A DNA stretch of 30,420 nt from JAVHLK01 sp043806215 (GCA_043806215.1 JAZDHD010000463.1:1-30420); one strand, 5' to 3'. Counted from the first letter of the stretch, positions 6,396-16,194 are shown. Program-made: numbers and translations. Notes: generated from the letters alone by a model not told the origin.

Positions 6396-7985
6396 TTGCC
6401 CGGCAGGCTTGCCATTGATTTCGGAACATCCAACACGCGGGTGGCCCTCTGGGATGAGGTCCTGGACGAGGCCCGGACCCTGGCCGTCCCCGACGTATCG
6501 GCGACCGCCCGATACGAAGGACCGGAAGGCAAGACCATAGAGGTGCCGTACGTCCCCTCGTTGATCAGTTACGCGGGCAAGCGGTTGTGGATCGGCAAGC
6601 AGGTCGGCGACAAAGGCCTGCTGGAAGCCGGGACCACATTCCGGTGGATGAAGCGGTACATATCCAATAGACTGGAGATCCCCCGGAAGGTGGACGGTCG
6701 GTCGGTCAAGATTTCCGAAGCCGGATCCGACTTCCTGTCGCGAGTCCTCGTGTACACGACCGAAGCCGTCGACCTTGGCGACGAAGAGGTGGCGTTTACC
6801 GTTCCCGTGGAGTCCTTCGAGCATTATCAGGAGTGGCTCACCGGGGTTTGTGAAGCCGCCGGCATACCGCGTTACCGGCTCATCGATGAAGCCTCTGCCG
6901 CGGCACTGGGTTATGGGCTGAAGCTTAAGGCCGGTGATGCGTACATGGTCTTTGACTTCGGAGGCGGAACCCTCGACGTGTCCATCGTCCGTATGGAGCG
7001 GACCTCGGTCGGTGGAAGACGCTGCTCGGTGCTCGGCAAAGGCGGTGCGGAAATCGGAGGAACAACCATTGACAAGTGGCTTTACCGGGATTTCCTTGCA
7101 AAGAACGGGAAGCTCCCGGAGGACGTGAGACACGTGTCGGGCCTGCTGCTGCTGGAATTGGAACGGGCCAAAGAGTCTTTGACGGTGTCGGAGAAAGCCG
7201 ACATAGTGGTTGCCGATCCGGATACCGGCGAAGTGCTCTCGGCCCGCTACTCCCGACCGGCCTTTGAGGATTTGCTCGAGGAAAACGGCCTGTTCGAGAC
7301 GATCCACGCCACCATCAACCGGGCTCTTTCCGACGCGCGGGAACGGGGCTACGACAGCGATCACATTGCGGAAGTCCTCCTGGTGGGCGGTTCGAGCCTC
7401 ATACCCAGCGTCCGCAGATCCGTGCGACAGGTGTTCGGACGCCGGGTCAGTTCTCATCGTCCGCTCGATGCAGTGGTCCTGGGAGCCGCGGCCTTTGTTC
7501 ACGGAATGGACTTCTACGATCACGTGCAACATGAGTACGCATTGCGCTACTACGACAGGGACAAGGGCGAACATGACTATCTCAGGATAGTTCTCTCGGG
7601 AACGCCCTATCCCACCGACGGACACATAAGGGAAGTACTGGTGAGCGCGTCGTACGACGACCAGGAATCCCTCGGGCTCGACATCTACGAAATCGGCAGG
7701 AAAGAGTGCTTTGCATTGGGAGACGGACCGCAGTTGGATCTCGTATTCGACCCGTCGGGAGCGGCTCGTTTCCGGAAGCGTGAAGAACCGGAGGTTATGA
7801 GCCGGTTTTGGATCAACGAGAAGTGCCCGACCTTCATCGAAGCTTGCCCCAAGGCGAAGAGGGGCGACAAGCGCTTCCCGGTGCAATTCTCCATTGACGG
7901 CAACAAGAGGCTCTGTGTGACCGTACGGGACATTCGTTCGGGCAAGATGCTGCTCGAACGTCATCCGCTGGTCAAATTGACGTGA
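6396..7985 (+). CDS. DnaK/Hsp70-like ATPase, short form
   Basis: This 529-residue protein of the actin/Hsp70 ATPase fold uses a TTG start at 6396, chosen because AAAGGAGA lies 7 nt upstream and the phosphate-1 loop IDFGTSNTRVALW begins at residue 7. Phosphate-2 is FDFGGGTLDVSIV (186-198) and the adenosine-binding segment is LLVGGSSLIPSVR (328-340). EIGGTTID (219-226) is another family element. The part after about residue 380 is shorter and unlike the usual DnaK peptide-binding and lid domains, so this is an atypical Hsp70, probably with a dedicated client. DUF1257, DUF2997 and PilZ genes belonged to the same cluster before it was interrupted. A second locus at 16.2-16.5 kb retains only the last 23 codons of a paralogue. 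Confidence 0.92.
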   Translation: MPGRLAIDFGTSNTRVALWDEVLDEARTLAVPDVSATARYEGPEGKTIEVPYVPSLISYAGKRLWIGKQVGDKGLLEAGTTFRWMKRYISNRLEIPRKVDGRSVKISEAGSDFLSRVLVYTTEAVDLGDEEVAFTVPVESFEHYQEWLTGVCEAAGIPRYRLIDEASAAALGYGLKLKAGDAYMVFDFGGGTLDVSIVRMERTSVGGRRCSVLGKGGAEIGGTTIDKWLYRDFLAKNGKLPEDVRHVSGLLLLELERAKESLTVSEKADIVVADPDTGEVLSARYSRPAFEDLLEENGLFETIHATINRALSDARERGYDSDHIAEVLLVGGSSLIPSVRRSVRQVFGRRVSSHRPLDAVVLGAAAFVHGMDFYDHVQHEYALRYYDRDKGEHDYLRIVLSGTPYPTDGHIREVLVSASYDDQESLGLDIYEIGRKECFALGDGPQLDLVFDPSGAARFRKREEPEVMSRFWINEKCPTFIEACPKAKRGDKRFPVQFSIDGNKRLCVTVRDIRSGKMLLERHPLVKLT

Positions 7986-8204
7986 AATGCGGGAGCGGCG
8001 TCTCCGCGTCCCGTTGCTTTGCAGGACCGGTCCTCGTGGGAACAAAAGCTTACCGTGCAGGGAGGGTCTCCATGTCGCATTTTACCACGTTGAAGACGCA
8101 CATAGTCTTCAAAGACTATCTCAAGCAGGCTTTGGAAGACCTTGACATAGCCTTTGAAGAAGGCCCGTTGGAAATCAGGGGTTATCATGGCATCCATACC
8201 CCTA
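7912..8204 (+). repeat. Direct repeat of ATPase 3' end plus DUF1257 5' end, left copy
   Basis: This block matches 16387-16679 with about 13 mismatches in about 285 positions counted by eye (around 95%). It covers the end of the ATPase gene, the 86-bp gap and the first 44 or so codons of DUF1257. Similarity stops abruptly at about 8204 and 16679. The two copies lie in the same orientation 8,475 bp apart. Confidence 0.92.
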
Positions 8205-8215
8205 TTGAACAGTAG
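8072..8215 (+). pseudogene. Truncated DUF1257 (Ycf35-like) gene
   Basis: A good ribosome-binding site (GGGAGGG) and ATG at 8072 open a 47-codon frame. Residues 1-43 match the intact DUF1257 protein at 16547 apart from three substitutions. After HTPIE the sequence diverges and a TAG follows, so about 80 C-terminal residues of the 127-residue family length are missing. The next gene starts 13 bp later. It could still yield a short peptide, but it is most simply a 5' fragment left by a rearrangement. Confidence 0.88.
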
Positions 8216-8227
8216 GTATGGAGAAGC

Positions 8228-9724
8228 ATGAAGATTCAAACCGAGTTGTCTAGGCTAATAATCCCCAACGACGTCTCTTACCTCGGGGTGGCCTCCAATT
8301 ATGTCGGCGAAATATCGGCCAAGTGTGGATTCTGCCCTCAAGATCGGACCTCCCTTGAGGAGGGAATGAGGGAGGTATTGGGGAGAATCATACATTACTC
8401 CTTCGAACCCCTCGAAAGAGCCGAGATCGAGATATCCTGCGAGCGCACAGTCGAAGGCCTGAAGGTCGTCGTCACCGACCAGGGCCTGCCGCTTGATCCT
8501 CACCGCCCCCCCGTGGAAAAAGTCCGCACGGACACGGGAGGAACCGAAGAGGTTTCATGGGCAGAACTGTTTTCACACTACATGGACGAGGTCTACTTCA
8601 AGAGCTTGGGACCGAGCGGAAAGCAGACCGTACTCGTCAAATACTGCCCAGACCCGATTGAGGGCTATTTTAAGCCCTGTCCGTTAGGGCCGTATGCTCC
8701 GATCGCATCCGCTAAGTCCGTGGAAGGGACGCGGTTTACCATCCGGGAGATGCAGCCCCCCGAGGCGGTGGAAGTGGCGAAACTGATCTACGAGGCGTAT
8801 GGCTACTCGTACGGCGTAGAGCAGTTCTACTACCCGGAGCGTATCGAAGAATACAACCTTGAAGGGTACCTGCTATCTCATGTGGCTGTCTCCGCGAAGA
8901 ACGAAATAGCCGCCCACGGAGCCCTGGCACGGCGAGAGCACTGGCCGAGAATAGTGGAGATGGGACAGGGTGTGGTCAAGCCGGAGTTCCGCGGCCATGG
9001 GTGTTTCAACCTCTTGACCGAGCACATGGTGAAGAAGGCCAAATCCTTAGGATACATGGGGATATTTGCGCGAGGGGTTACGGTGCATCCCTATTCCCAA
9101 CAGACTTTGCACAGATTCGGTTTTCAGGATTGCGCAATCACCCTCGGTTACGGACCCAAGTCGACTTCTTACAAGGGCTTGCGGGAAACGTTGGCACAAC
9201 GCATCTCCCTAACCACCGCTTTTCTGTATTTTGGCGACCCTCCGAAGCCGGCAATATACGCTCCTCCACACCACAGGGAGATTATACTGAAGCTGTACAG
9301 GCAGATGGGCGTTGAACCCGAGTTTCGGGACCCGGTGCGCCACGACCTCTATAACGCAACCGGTTCAGTGCGCCATGGGACGCATGATCGAACCGCTTTC
9401 GGCGAGATCGAAGTTGAGCGCTTCGGCCGCGACACCGTTCCGGAGGTTCGACGCAGGCTTAGGCAGATGTGCTGCGCCAAGGCGGAACTTATCGGCCTGT
9501 GGCTGGACATGTCCGACCCTGCCGTCTTTTATCTCACTGAGGAGTTCGAGGCGATGGGGTTCTTTTTTGCGGGTATTTTGCCCGGGGCCGGCGTGGGAGA
9601 TGCCCTGATGCTCCAGTATCTAAACAATATGCCCTTAGATTACGGTGAGATACAGCTGGAATCCGAGATGGCCAAGGAGCTCTTGACCTATATCCGGGAG
9701 CACGATCCCAACGTGATCGACTGA
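8228..9724 (+). CDS. RsbW-like ATPase domain fused to GNAT acetyltransferase
   Basis: This 498-residue protein has GGAG a few bases before its ATG. The N-terminal part (about 10-140) resembles anti-sigma-factor kinases of the HATPase_c_2 family: the helix EGMREVLGRIIHYSF, then VVVTDQGLPLDP (80-91) as the DxGxP box. The Asn expected in the N-box is Gly or Arg here, so ATP/Mg binding may be altered. Residues about 168-320 are a GNAT domain with the acetyl-CoA loop VVKPEFRGHGCFNLL (249-263). The last 150 residues are not clearly assignable but may be a further GNAT-like half. The substrate is unknown. The gene starts exactly where the DUF1257 fragment ends and begins the segment lying between the two duplicated blocks. 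Confidence 0.8.
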   Translation: MKIQTELSRLIIPNDVSYLGVASNYVGEISAKCGFCPQDRTSLEEGMREVLGRIIHYSFEPLERAEIEISCERTVEGLKVVVTDQGLPLDPHRPPVEKVRTDTGGTEEVSWAELFSHYMDEVYFKSLGPSGKQTVLVKYCPDPIEGYFKPCPLGPYAPIASAKSVEGTRFTIREMQPPEAVEVAKLIYEAYGYSYGVEQFYYPERIEEYNLEGYLLSHVAVSAKNEIAAHGALARREHWPRIVEMGQGVVKPEFRGHGCFNLLTEHMVKKAKSLGYMGIFARGVTVHPYSQQTLHRFGFQDCAITLGYGPKSTSYKGLRETLAQRISLTTAFLYFGDPPKPAIYAPPHHREIILKLYRQMGVEPEFRDPVRHDLYNATGSVRHGTHDRTAFGEIEVERFGRDTVPEVRRRLRQMCCAKAELIGLWLDMSDPAVFYLTEEFEAMGFFFAGILPGAGVGDALMLQYLNNMPLDYGEIQLESEMAKELLTYIREHDPNVID

Positions 9725-9897
9725 GTCGAGCGCGGTAACCTCCCGGGAGTGCCGCGTATCTTGCCTGAGGATTTGTGATCGGGTGGTTCCATGAAGCATA
9801 ATTCAAGGGATGTGGGTCTTTTCTCTTGATCTGCCTGAATCCGTAGACGTACACTCCGCCATTGCACTGCAGTCAGGATTTCGGAGAATAAGCGGAT

Positions 9898-11253
9898 ATG
9901 TCGACGTATCCTACCCTTAGCAAGCGGCAGGTATGGACCATCTGGGGTGCTGCTACATCATTCTATTTCTTGAGAGTAATCCTGTTCATTGCACTGGGGG
10001 TGTTCGGAGCAAAAATTCAGACGGCGTTTTCGATCAGCGCGGGCAGATTCGGGAGTCTTGCGGGTGGGGCTTACGTCGTCTATGGAATTCTCCAACTCCC
10101 CCTCGCTCTGCTTATGGATCGCATCGGTCCCCGAATAGTTCTTACAGTGTCCTGTAGTGCGTGTGTCTGCGGGTCGCTGGCCTTCGCTCTGGCCACAAAC
10201 ATGTATTGGGCCGAATTAGGTTCTTTGCTGATTGGCGGGGGAGCCGCCATTGCCTACGTGGGCGCCATGTCTGTCACGCGGCGTTTGTTCTTGGCCACTG
10301 ATTTCGCCTTTGTGGTAGGTTTGATCGTCCTTGTCGGTAGTGCGGGCGGAGCGGGGATGCAAGAGCTTTTCGCCGTTCTGACAAGATGGGAAAGTTGGCG
10401 AACCATCGTGATGGCTTTGGCCGGACTCGGCACTCTTATTTTGGGGTTACTGTGGCTCATCATCCCCCCCGAAGTTTCTCGCAAAGAGTCAGGGACTCCT
10501 CCTGCCCGTCCAAGAAACCTCTTGTCATGGTGCAAGGATCTCAAGGGTGTCGTGTCACATAGGCAAATATGGTTGGCAGGCATCTACCGGGGCCTCACCC
10601 TCGGTCAAATGCTTTCGTTCGGTTACGTCTGGGACATCCCTTTTCAGATGACCCGCTACAATGATCTTAGCAAGTCCGTAGCAATAAACTGTGCCGTGCT
10701 CATCGGATTCGGCCTGGGCAGCGCGACGGTGGGCCGTATATCTGATCGCATAAGGAGCCGGTTGTTGCCGATGCGAATCACGGCGGTGGTAATGATGTTC
10801 CTTATGGGATGTCTCATTTGGTTCCCCGGTGCGAACGCCTGGGTTGAGGCGTGCCTCCTATTCGGTTTCGGCTTTAGCTGCGGCGGTGCCTCCCTCGGTC
10901 ATGCACTGGGAGCTGAGAGCAGCCCCAAGTACTTGACTGCCACGGCACTCGGATTTGTCAGCACGATAGCCTATTTGATTGCGGGGGGTCTTCAAATACT
11001 GCCGGGGATCTTTCTTGATATGACACCAACGCCCCATCCGCTTGCAGGAATGGTCTGTCGGCATACCGTCGGCCAATACTGTGACTCCTTCATCATATTT
11101 CCCATTGCTTCCATCTGCGCTCTGGCGGCAACGGTGGGACTTCGTGAGAACTTCCCGGAGAGATCTCCCGAGGCACGGCGAAGCAATGATACGGCTTCAG
11201 CACGCAACACTGGAGGTTGTGAGACAGATACGTGCGGGAACGGCCCGGATTGA
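9898..11253 (+). CDS. Major facilitator superfamily transporter
   Basis: This 451-residue membrane protein shows about twelve hydrophobic segments. YGILQLPLALLMDRIGPRIV (about 61-80) is the MFS loop 2-3 signature (G-x-x-x-D-R-x-G-x-R). A second copy in the middle of the protein, GRISDRIRSRL, marks the symmetric loop between TM8 and TM9. The tail after about 420 is polar. The N-terminus (WTIWGAATSFYFLRV) is typical of organic-anion or sugar-phosphate type MFS members, but the substrate cannot be read from sequence. The ATG at 9898 has GGAGA about 10 nt upstream. The RND gene starts 50 bp after its stop on the same strand, so the genes may be cotranscribed. The 173 bp before it shows no feature. 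Confidence 0.9.
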   Translation: MSTYPTLSKRQVWTIWGAATSFYFLRVILFIALGVFGAKIQTAFSISAGRFGSLAGGAYVVYGILQLPLALLMDRIGPRIVLTVSCSACVCGSLAFALATNMYWAELGSLLIGGGAAIAYVGAMSVTRRLFLATDFAFVVGLIVLVGSAGGAGMQELFAVLTRWESWRTIVMALAGLGTLILGLLWLIIPPEVSRKESGTPPARPRNLLSWCKDLKGVVSHRQIWLAGIYRGLTLGQMLSFGYVWDIPFQMTRYNDLSKSVAINCAVLIGFGLGSATVGRISDRIRSRLLPMRITAVVMMFLMGCLIWFPGANAWVEACLLFGFGFSCGGASLGHALGAESSPKYLTATALGFVSTIAYLIAGGLQILPGIFLDMTPTPHPLAGMVCRHTVGQYCDSFIIFPIASICALAATVGLRENFPERSPEARRSNDTASARNTGGCETDTCGNGPD

Positions 11254-11303
11254 TCTTGGCCCGCTGTTCGTCTTAAATTACTCCGTCACAGGGTGGTCTT
11301 CAC

Positions 11304-14300
11304 ATGTGGATAGTCCGACTGGCATTGCGTCGCCCGTACACGGTTGGGGTAATGTGTTCTTTGGTCCTTGTCCTGGGCGTCCTTTCATTGTCCAGGATGA
11401 CCGTGGATATTCTTCCGGCCATTCATATTCCGGTTGTGATAGTCGTTTGGAACTACCCGGGACTGGCTGCCGAGGACATGGAACGGCGAGTAGTCCTCAT
11501 CTCGGAGCGGGCTTATTCAACGACCATCAACGGAATTTCGCGCATAGAGTCCCAGTGCATTCAGGGCACCGGCATATTGAAGGTTTACTTTCAACCCGGT
11601 TCGGACCTGGGTACCGCAATCTCGCAGATCACTTCGGTATCCAACACCGTACTCCGCATGACGCCGCCGGGGATGCAGCCTCCGTCAATCCTTCAGTTCG
11701 ATGCATCCAACGTTCCCGTGGCGCAGATGACCGTTTCAAGCAAGACGATGACCGAGCAGGCGCTGTTTGATTACGGCCTCAATTTCATCAGGGTAAGACT
11801 GTTCACGATCCCTGGGCTTTCCACCCCGCCGCCGTTCGGAGGGAGGATGCGCCAGATAATGGTGGACATAGATGCCGACGCCCTGGCGTCCCGCGGAGTC
11901 TCCCCGGGCGATGTGGTGGCCGCGCTCCAGTCATCGAACGTCATTCTACCTGCGGGCACGGCTCGAATAGGGGATACGGAATATAATGTGTTGACCAATG
12001 CCGGTGTCGATGCGGTGGACCACTTCAAGACCATCCCCATTAAGGTAGTGGGAGGCCGGCCGGTCTTCATCGGTGACGTGGCTCGCGTGTCCGACAGTTT
12101 TGCCGAGCAAACCAATATTGTCAGGATCGACGGGCAGCGCGCGACATACCTCGCGATTCTGAAGCACGCCGACGCCTCGACCCTGGCGGTGGTGGAGGCT
12201 ACGAGGGAGGTCCTGCCGTCGATCATGGCCACGGCTCCCCAGGGACTGGAACTGAAAATCGACTTCGATCAATCCGTTTTTGTCATTGCCGCCATCGAAG
12301 GGGTGATGCGTGAAACGGTACTTGCCTCGCTGCTGGTATCCGTCATGATTCTGATATTCCTCGGCAGTTGGCGCAGCATGGTCATAGTCATCATCTCCAT
12401 ACCGCTCGCCCTTCTCACCTCCATTATAGGTCTTAAACTGACGGGCAACACAATAAATCTCATGACGCTTGGGGGGCTGGCACTGGCGGTCGGCATGCTC
12501 GTTGACGACGCGACGGTGGAGGTGGAGAATATCCATCGTAACCGTGCCATGGGTAAGACGTTGACGATCGCAATACTTGACGGCGCGGGGCAAGTGGCAG
12601 TACCGGCCATTGTGGCCACCCTTTCCATTTGTATCGTATTCTTTCCCGTGGTGCTCCTGTACGGTCCGGCAAGATTTCTCTTCACACCGATGGCTTTGGC
12701 TGTCGTCATTGCCATGCTTGCTTCTTATCTGCTCTCTCGTACGCTGGTCCCGACGCTGTCGCGTATGCTCATGCCCTCGGGAGACGTACAAGATGACTCC
12801 GACCGCGGCAACGTGCGATCTACAGGGCGAGTGCGAAATCTCGCATTAGCGCTGAATCGCATGAGGGATTACTATTTCGATCGTTTTCGTGAATCGTACG
12901 CACGTTCGCTGCATACCGTCCTGCAACACCCGAGATTCAGCATCGTCATCGCCGGTCTGCTGTTCTTGATCAGCTTGGGTCTGGTTTTCTTTGTAGGAAC
13001 CGACTTCTTCCCATCGGTGGACCCGGGAATCATGAAATTGCATTTCAGGGCCCCCATCGGCACGCGACTGGAAAGGACCGAAGAACTCGTGGCGCAAGTC
13101 GAGAACAAGATTCGAGAAATCATTCCGAGAGAAGAAATCCAGACCATCAACTCCATGATCGGGGTACCGATATTCATCAATTTGGCTTTCGTCCAAACCG
13201 ACAACATAGGCGGCATGGACGCGGACATCCTCATAGCACTGAAGAGCGGCCACCGTCCTACGTCTGAGTATAGAAAGAAGATTCGTGAGGCCCTGCACAG
13301 AGATTTTCCCGACGCCGGGGTATACTTTCAGGCAGCGGACATCATAACTCTGGTCCTTAACTTCGGGCTTACCTCTCCCATCGAAGTGCAAATCGAAGAC
13401 CGGGACATGCAGCGCGGCCATGAGCTTGCCGTGAAGTTGAAGTCCGCCATGGCCGAAATTCCCGGACTCGAGGACATCCACATTGTGCAAGTCTTTGACT
13501 ATCCCGCTTTCCAGTTGGACATCGATCGTACACGCGCGGCATACCTGGGCATGAGTGAAAGAGATGTCGCCAAGAGCGTTCTGATTTCATTGGCATCAAG
13601 TTCTCTGATTGCCCCGTCGTATTTCGTGAACCCCCATAACAATGTTAACTATACCGTGGCGGTACAGATCCCCATCAGGAACCTCGACTCGTTGGACAGT
13701 CTTCGGGCCGTGCCCATCACGCCCCCTACTCCCGCCGACCCGCTGCAGCAAGCTTCGACGACTCCTTTGGCGGGCTGCCCCCAGGCACCGGCACAGCCGC
13801 TGGCAAACCTGGCCAATATATACAACAGAGTTTCCGCTGCTAATATAAGCCATTACACGATACAACGTATAGTCAGTATCGGAGCTACCCTGGAAGATCT
13901 TGACCTCGGGTGGGTTTCCAAGCGCATCCTGGAAAAGATCAAGGGCCTGGGAGAACTTCCTCCCGGAACCTCCATAAGGCTGCGAGGACAATACGAAGTC
14001 ATGTCCGAGTCGTTCCGCAGCCTTGCTCTGGGCCTTATCCTGGCAGCCATACTGGTCTATTTGCTTATGGTAATGCTCTTCCAGTCATGGCTTGATCCGT
14101 TCATTATCATGGCTGCGGTTCCCGGCGCGTTTGCCGGAATTCTGTGGATGCTTGCACTGACCGGGACCACGATCAATGTGGAGTCGCTCATGGGTACGAT
14201 TATGGCAGTCGGTATAGCTACGTCGAATTCGATCTTGCTGGTCAGTTTTGCCAACGACCTGCGGGTGGAACACGGGCTCTCCGCTACCGAGGCTGCTTTG

Positions 14301-14582
14301 GAGGCCGCCAAGATCAGATTGAAACCGGTCCTGATGACGGCTCTGGCCATGATTCTCGGCATGCTGCCCATGGCCCTGGCTCTGGGGGAGGCCGGTGAAC
14401 AGAACGCTCCCCTGGGACGCGCCGTCATTGGCGGTCTTGTCGTGGCAACGGTCGTGACGCTTTTCATAGTGCCCACTATTTATTCCCTCTTACGCAAGGA
14501 TATGCCCACCAAGTACCTCCTCGAGCAAAGGTTCCTTGCTGAAGCGACAGGAAAAGTCTTGAAGGAAGAAAGACATGGATGA
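11304..14582 (+). CDS. RND efflux pump inner-membrane transporter (AcrB/HAE1 type)
   Basis: This 1092-residue protein has the full RND layout: TM1 at about 12-32, a large periplasmic loop, TM2-TM6 from about 335, a second large loop, and TM8-TM12 near the end. GGLALAVGMLVDDATVEVEN contains Asp401 and Asp402 of TM4, the proton-relay pair of AcrB (D407/D408). ATSNSILLVSFANDL corresponds to the TM10 segment, and PVLMTALAMILGMLPMALALG is the usual late-TM signature. The protein takes substrates from periplasm or membrane and expels them using proton influx. The second periplasmic loop holds a Pro-rich insertion at about 807-835. The gene overlaps its adaptor by 8 bp. No TolC-like outer-membrane channel is in the window. 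Confidence 0.95.
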   Translation: MWIVRLALRRPYTVGVMCSLVLVLGVLSLSRMTVDILPAIHIPVVIVVWNYPGLAAEDMERRVVLISERAYSTTINGISRIESQCIQGTGILKVYFQPGSDLGTAISQITSVSNTVLRMTPPGMQPPSILQFDASNVPVAQMTVSSKTMTEQALFDYGLNFIRVRLFTIPGLSTPPPFGGRMRQIMVDIDADALASRGVSPGDVVAALQSSNVILPAGTARIGDTEYNVLTNAGVDAVDHFKTIPIKVVGGRPVFIGDVARVSDSFAEQTNIVRIDGQRATYLAILKHADASTLAVVEATREVLPSIMATAPQGLELKIDFDQSVFVIAAIEGVMRETVLASLLVSVMILIFLGSWRSMVIVIISIPLALLTSIIGLKLTGNTINLMTLGGLALAVGMLVDDATVEVENIHRNRAMGKTLTIAILDGAGQVAVPAIVATLSICIVFFPVVLLYGPARFLFTPMALAVVIAMLASYLLSRTLVPTLSRMLMPSGDVQDDSDRGNVRSTGRVRNLALALNRMRDYYFDRFRESYARSLHTVLQHPRFSIVIAGLLFLISLGLVFFVGTDFFPSVDPGIMKLHFRAPIGTRLERTEELVAQVENKIREIIPREEIQTINSMIGVPIFINLAFVQTDNIGGMDADILIALKSGHRPTSEYRKKIREALHRDFPDAGVYFQAADIITLVLNFGLTSPIEVQIEDRDMQRGHELAVKLKSAMAEIPGLEDIHIVQVFDYPAFQLDIDRTRAAYLGMSERDVAKSVLISLASSSLIAPSYFVNPHNNVNYTVAVQIPIRNLDSLDSLRAVPITPPTPADPLQQASTTPLAGCPQAPAQPLANLANIYNRVSAANISHYTIQRIVSIGATLEDLDLGWVSKRILEKIKGLGELPPGTSIRLRGQYEVMSESFRSLALGLILAAILVYLLMVMLFQSWLDPFIIMAAVPGAFAGILWMLALTGTTINVESLMGTIMAVGIATSNSILLVSFANDLRVEHGLSATEAALEAAKIRLKPVLMTALAMILGMLPMALALGEAGEQNAPLGRAVIGGLVVATVVTLFIVPTIYSLLRKDMPTKYLLEQRFLAEATGKVLKEERHG

Positions 14583-15747
14583 AACGCAAGACGAACGACC
14601 CAGGTATGGCCGGAAGCGTTTTTGCCTGGTGGGCGTCGCGAGCGTTGTCGTAGCGCTGGCGGTAGTCATGGGCCTGCTTTGGGTCAAGGAGCATCGGCTC
14701 GCTCGTGAGGAGAAGGCACGCAAGGATGCGGCCCGAAAAGGTCCGACGGTTCGAGTAGTAACCGTGCTCGAGGCCCCGAAGAGTCGGCCTGTCACACTTA
14801 CCGGCGAAGCCCGTCCCTACGCGACTGCAACGCTGTATGCCAAGATCAGCGGCTATCTTCAGGAAATTTACGTAGATAAAGGCGACCACGTGAAGCAGGG
14901 TCAGGTACTGGCCAAAATCGATTCGCCCGAACTGAACCGAGACTATCTCGCCGGCTTGGCCGATGCGAAGAACAAGCGAGCCGAGGCCCAGCGGGCTCAA
15001 CACCTACTGGAAACGGGCGCGATCTCTCCTCAGAATGCCGAGACCACGCAAACGGCGGCGGAGGTCGCTGAAGAGCACGCCCTTGCGTTACGGGTCCAGA
15101 AGAACTATCAATTGATAAAAGCGCCCTTCTCGGGGACGATAACGGCACGTTATGCCGACCCGGGAGCGCTGCTGCAGGCAGCGACGGGGGCCCAGACTAC
15201 GGCACTGCCGGTTGTTACTCTTTCTCAAACTGATCGCCTGCGCGTCTATGCTTATCCGGATCAGAAGACGGCGAGCCTGGTGACTGTAGGCGATCGGGTG
15301 GAAGTCACGGACGTGACCAGACCTGAAGTGAAGCTTTCCGCCACTGTCGACAGAACCAGCGGCGAACTCGACCCCAAGACCAGGACTCTTCTCGTGGAGA
15401 GCGACCTGGACAATCGTGAAGGCAAGATAGTTCCGGGAAGTTTTGTCCGGGTCACTCTCTTTGTTCGATCGGATGCGGTGGCACAGATCCCTCAGGGATG
15501 TCTGGTGATGCGGGAGGACAAACCCTGGGTGGTTGTCTTGAAAGACAACGACACGGTGACATTTAGACCTGTCGACATAGGCGAGTCCGATGGCCTTACG
15601 CTGCCCATTACTTCAGGAGTCACCCCGGGACAGCGCCTGATCCTGAATCCCGGTTCGACCCTCTCAGAGGGAGAGCACGTGCAACCCCTGGAAGCCCAGG
15701 AGTATGGGGCAAATACTCCTGCCGGTAACCGGCGTTCGGCGAAATAA
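14575..15747 (+). CDS. RND efflux membrane-fusion (adaptor) protein
   Basis: This 390-residue adaptor overlaps the RND gene by 8 bp (ATGGATGA junction), so translation is likely coupled. A single membrane anchor, FCLVGVASVVVALAVVMGLL, spans about 17-36 and there is no lipobox Cys. The first half of the lipoyl/barrel part (TLYAKISGYLQEIYVDKGDHVKQGQVLAKID) is cut by a rather short coiled-coil hairpin at about 122-170, and the second half follows at about 183-190 (APFSGTI). The C-terminal beta-barrel and membrane-proximal regions are complete. Adaptors connect the RND pump to an outer-membrane factor, which must come from elsewhere. A TAA stop is followed by about 800 bp without an intact gene. 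Confidence 0.95.
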   Translation: MDETQDERPRYGRKRFCLVGVASVVVALAVVMGLLWVKEHRLAREEKARKDAARKGPTVRVVTVLEAPKSRPVTLTGEARPYATATLYAKISGYLQEIYVDKGDHVKQGQVLAKIDSPELNRDYLAGLADAKNKRAEAQRAQHLLETGAISPQNAETTQTAAEVAEEHALALRVQKNYQLIKAPFSGTITARYADPGALLQAATGAQTTALPVVTLSQTDRLRVYAYPDQKTASLVTVGDRVEVTDVTRPEVKLSATVDRTSGELDPKTRTLLVESDLDNREGKIVPGSFVRVTLFVRSDAVAQIPQGCLVMREDKPWVVVLKDNDTVTFRPVDIGESDGLTLPITSGVTPGQRLILNPGSTLSEGEHVQPLEAQEYGANTPAGNRRSAK

Positions 15748-16194
15748 TAATATCCGGAAGACGGCAGCCCCGAGAGTGACCGTCCGGTGCCGGGTGGCTT
15801 CCAATCAAAATACTCGTAAATTCTCAACAACCCCGGGAGCGAAGCTTCCAGTGAAGACCAGCCGTAGATTGGAAAACGCAGAGAAGAGAAGGCCGACTCT
15901 TTCTTTCGCTTTCTCCGCGCCTCCGCGTGAGAACTCTTTCTCAAACGAGTCCGGGGTAACGATAACCCCACTTTCTCCCACCTTCTGCAACAATAGGGAT
16001 CAAATACCCATCCACTCTCCGGTTTTCAGGTAGTGCTGCAATCCGTACACGATCTTCTTGAAGAGCGGATCATCATCAGGCATAGCCTCAATCATCTCGT
16101 TTCCTTGTTCTTTGAGTGCAGTGAACTTGAGCGTCGAGGTGCCGGTGCACGTTCCGGTGCCGCGGCAGCGGTCATCGTCTTTTCCGGGGACCCT
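15748..16194. repeat. Gene-poor stretch with a dispersed repeat remnant
   Basis: Positions about 15865-15945 contain ctccgcgcctccgcgtgag and flanking gcagagaag phrases, a low-complexity theme that recurs between genes in many environmental bacterial genomes (reverse complement of ctcacgcggaggcgcggag). The rest, up to the duplicated block at 16195, has no strong coding signal apart from a doubtful minus-strand peptide at 16000-16095. Confidence 0.6.
16000..16095 (-). CDS. Possible 31-residue peptide or remnant of a longer gene
   Basis: On the minus strand an ATG at 16095 with AAGGA six bases upstream opens a frame reading MIEAMPDDDPLFKKIVYGLQ and ending KTGEWMGI before a stop. The same frame is open well upstream without a good start, so it could be the 3' end of a decayed gene. 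The composition looks protein-like (DDDPLFKKIVYGL), but I do not recognise it. It is not present next to the left duplicated block. Low confidence. Confidence 0.2.
   Translation of the reverse strand: MIEAMPDDDPLFKKIVYGLQHYLKTGEWMGI

Noticed and set aside
6174..8045. 623-codon open frame on the minus strand opposite the DnaK-like gene
   Set aside because: It is antisense to a clear Hsp70-type ATPase, has no recognisable motif, and its length follows from GC-rich codon use in the real gene.
11042..11770. 242-codon plus-strand frame spanning the MFS/RND junction
   Set aside because: It overlaps two strong membrane-protein genes in another frame and has no motif.
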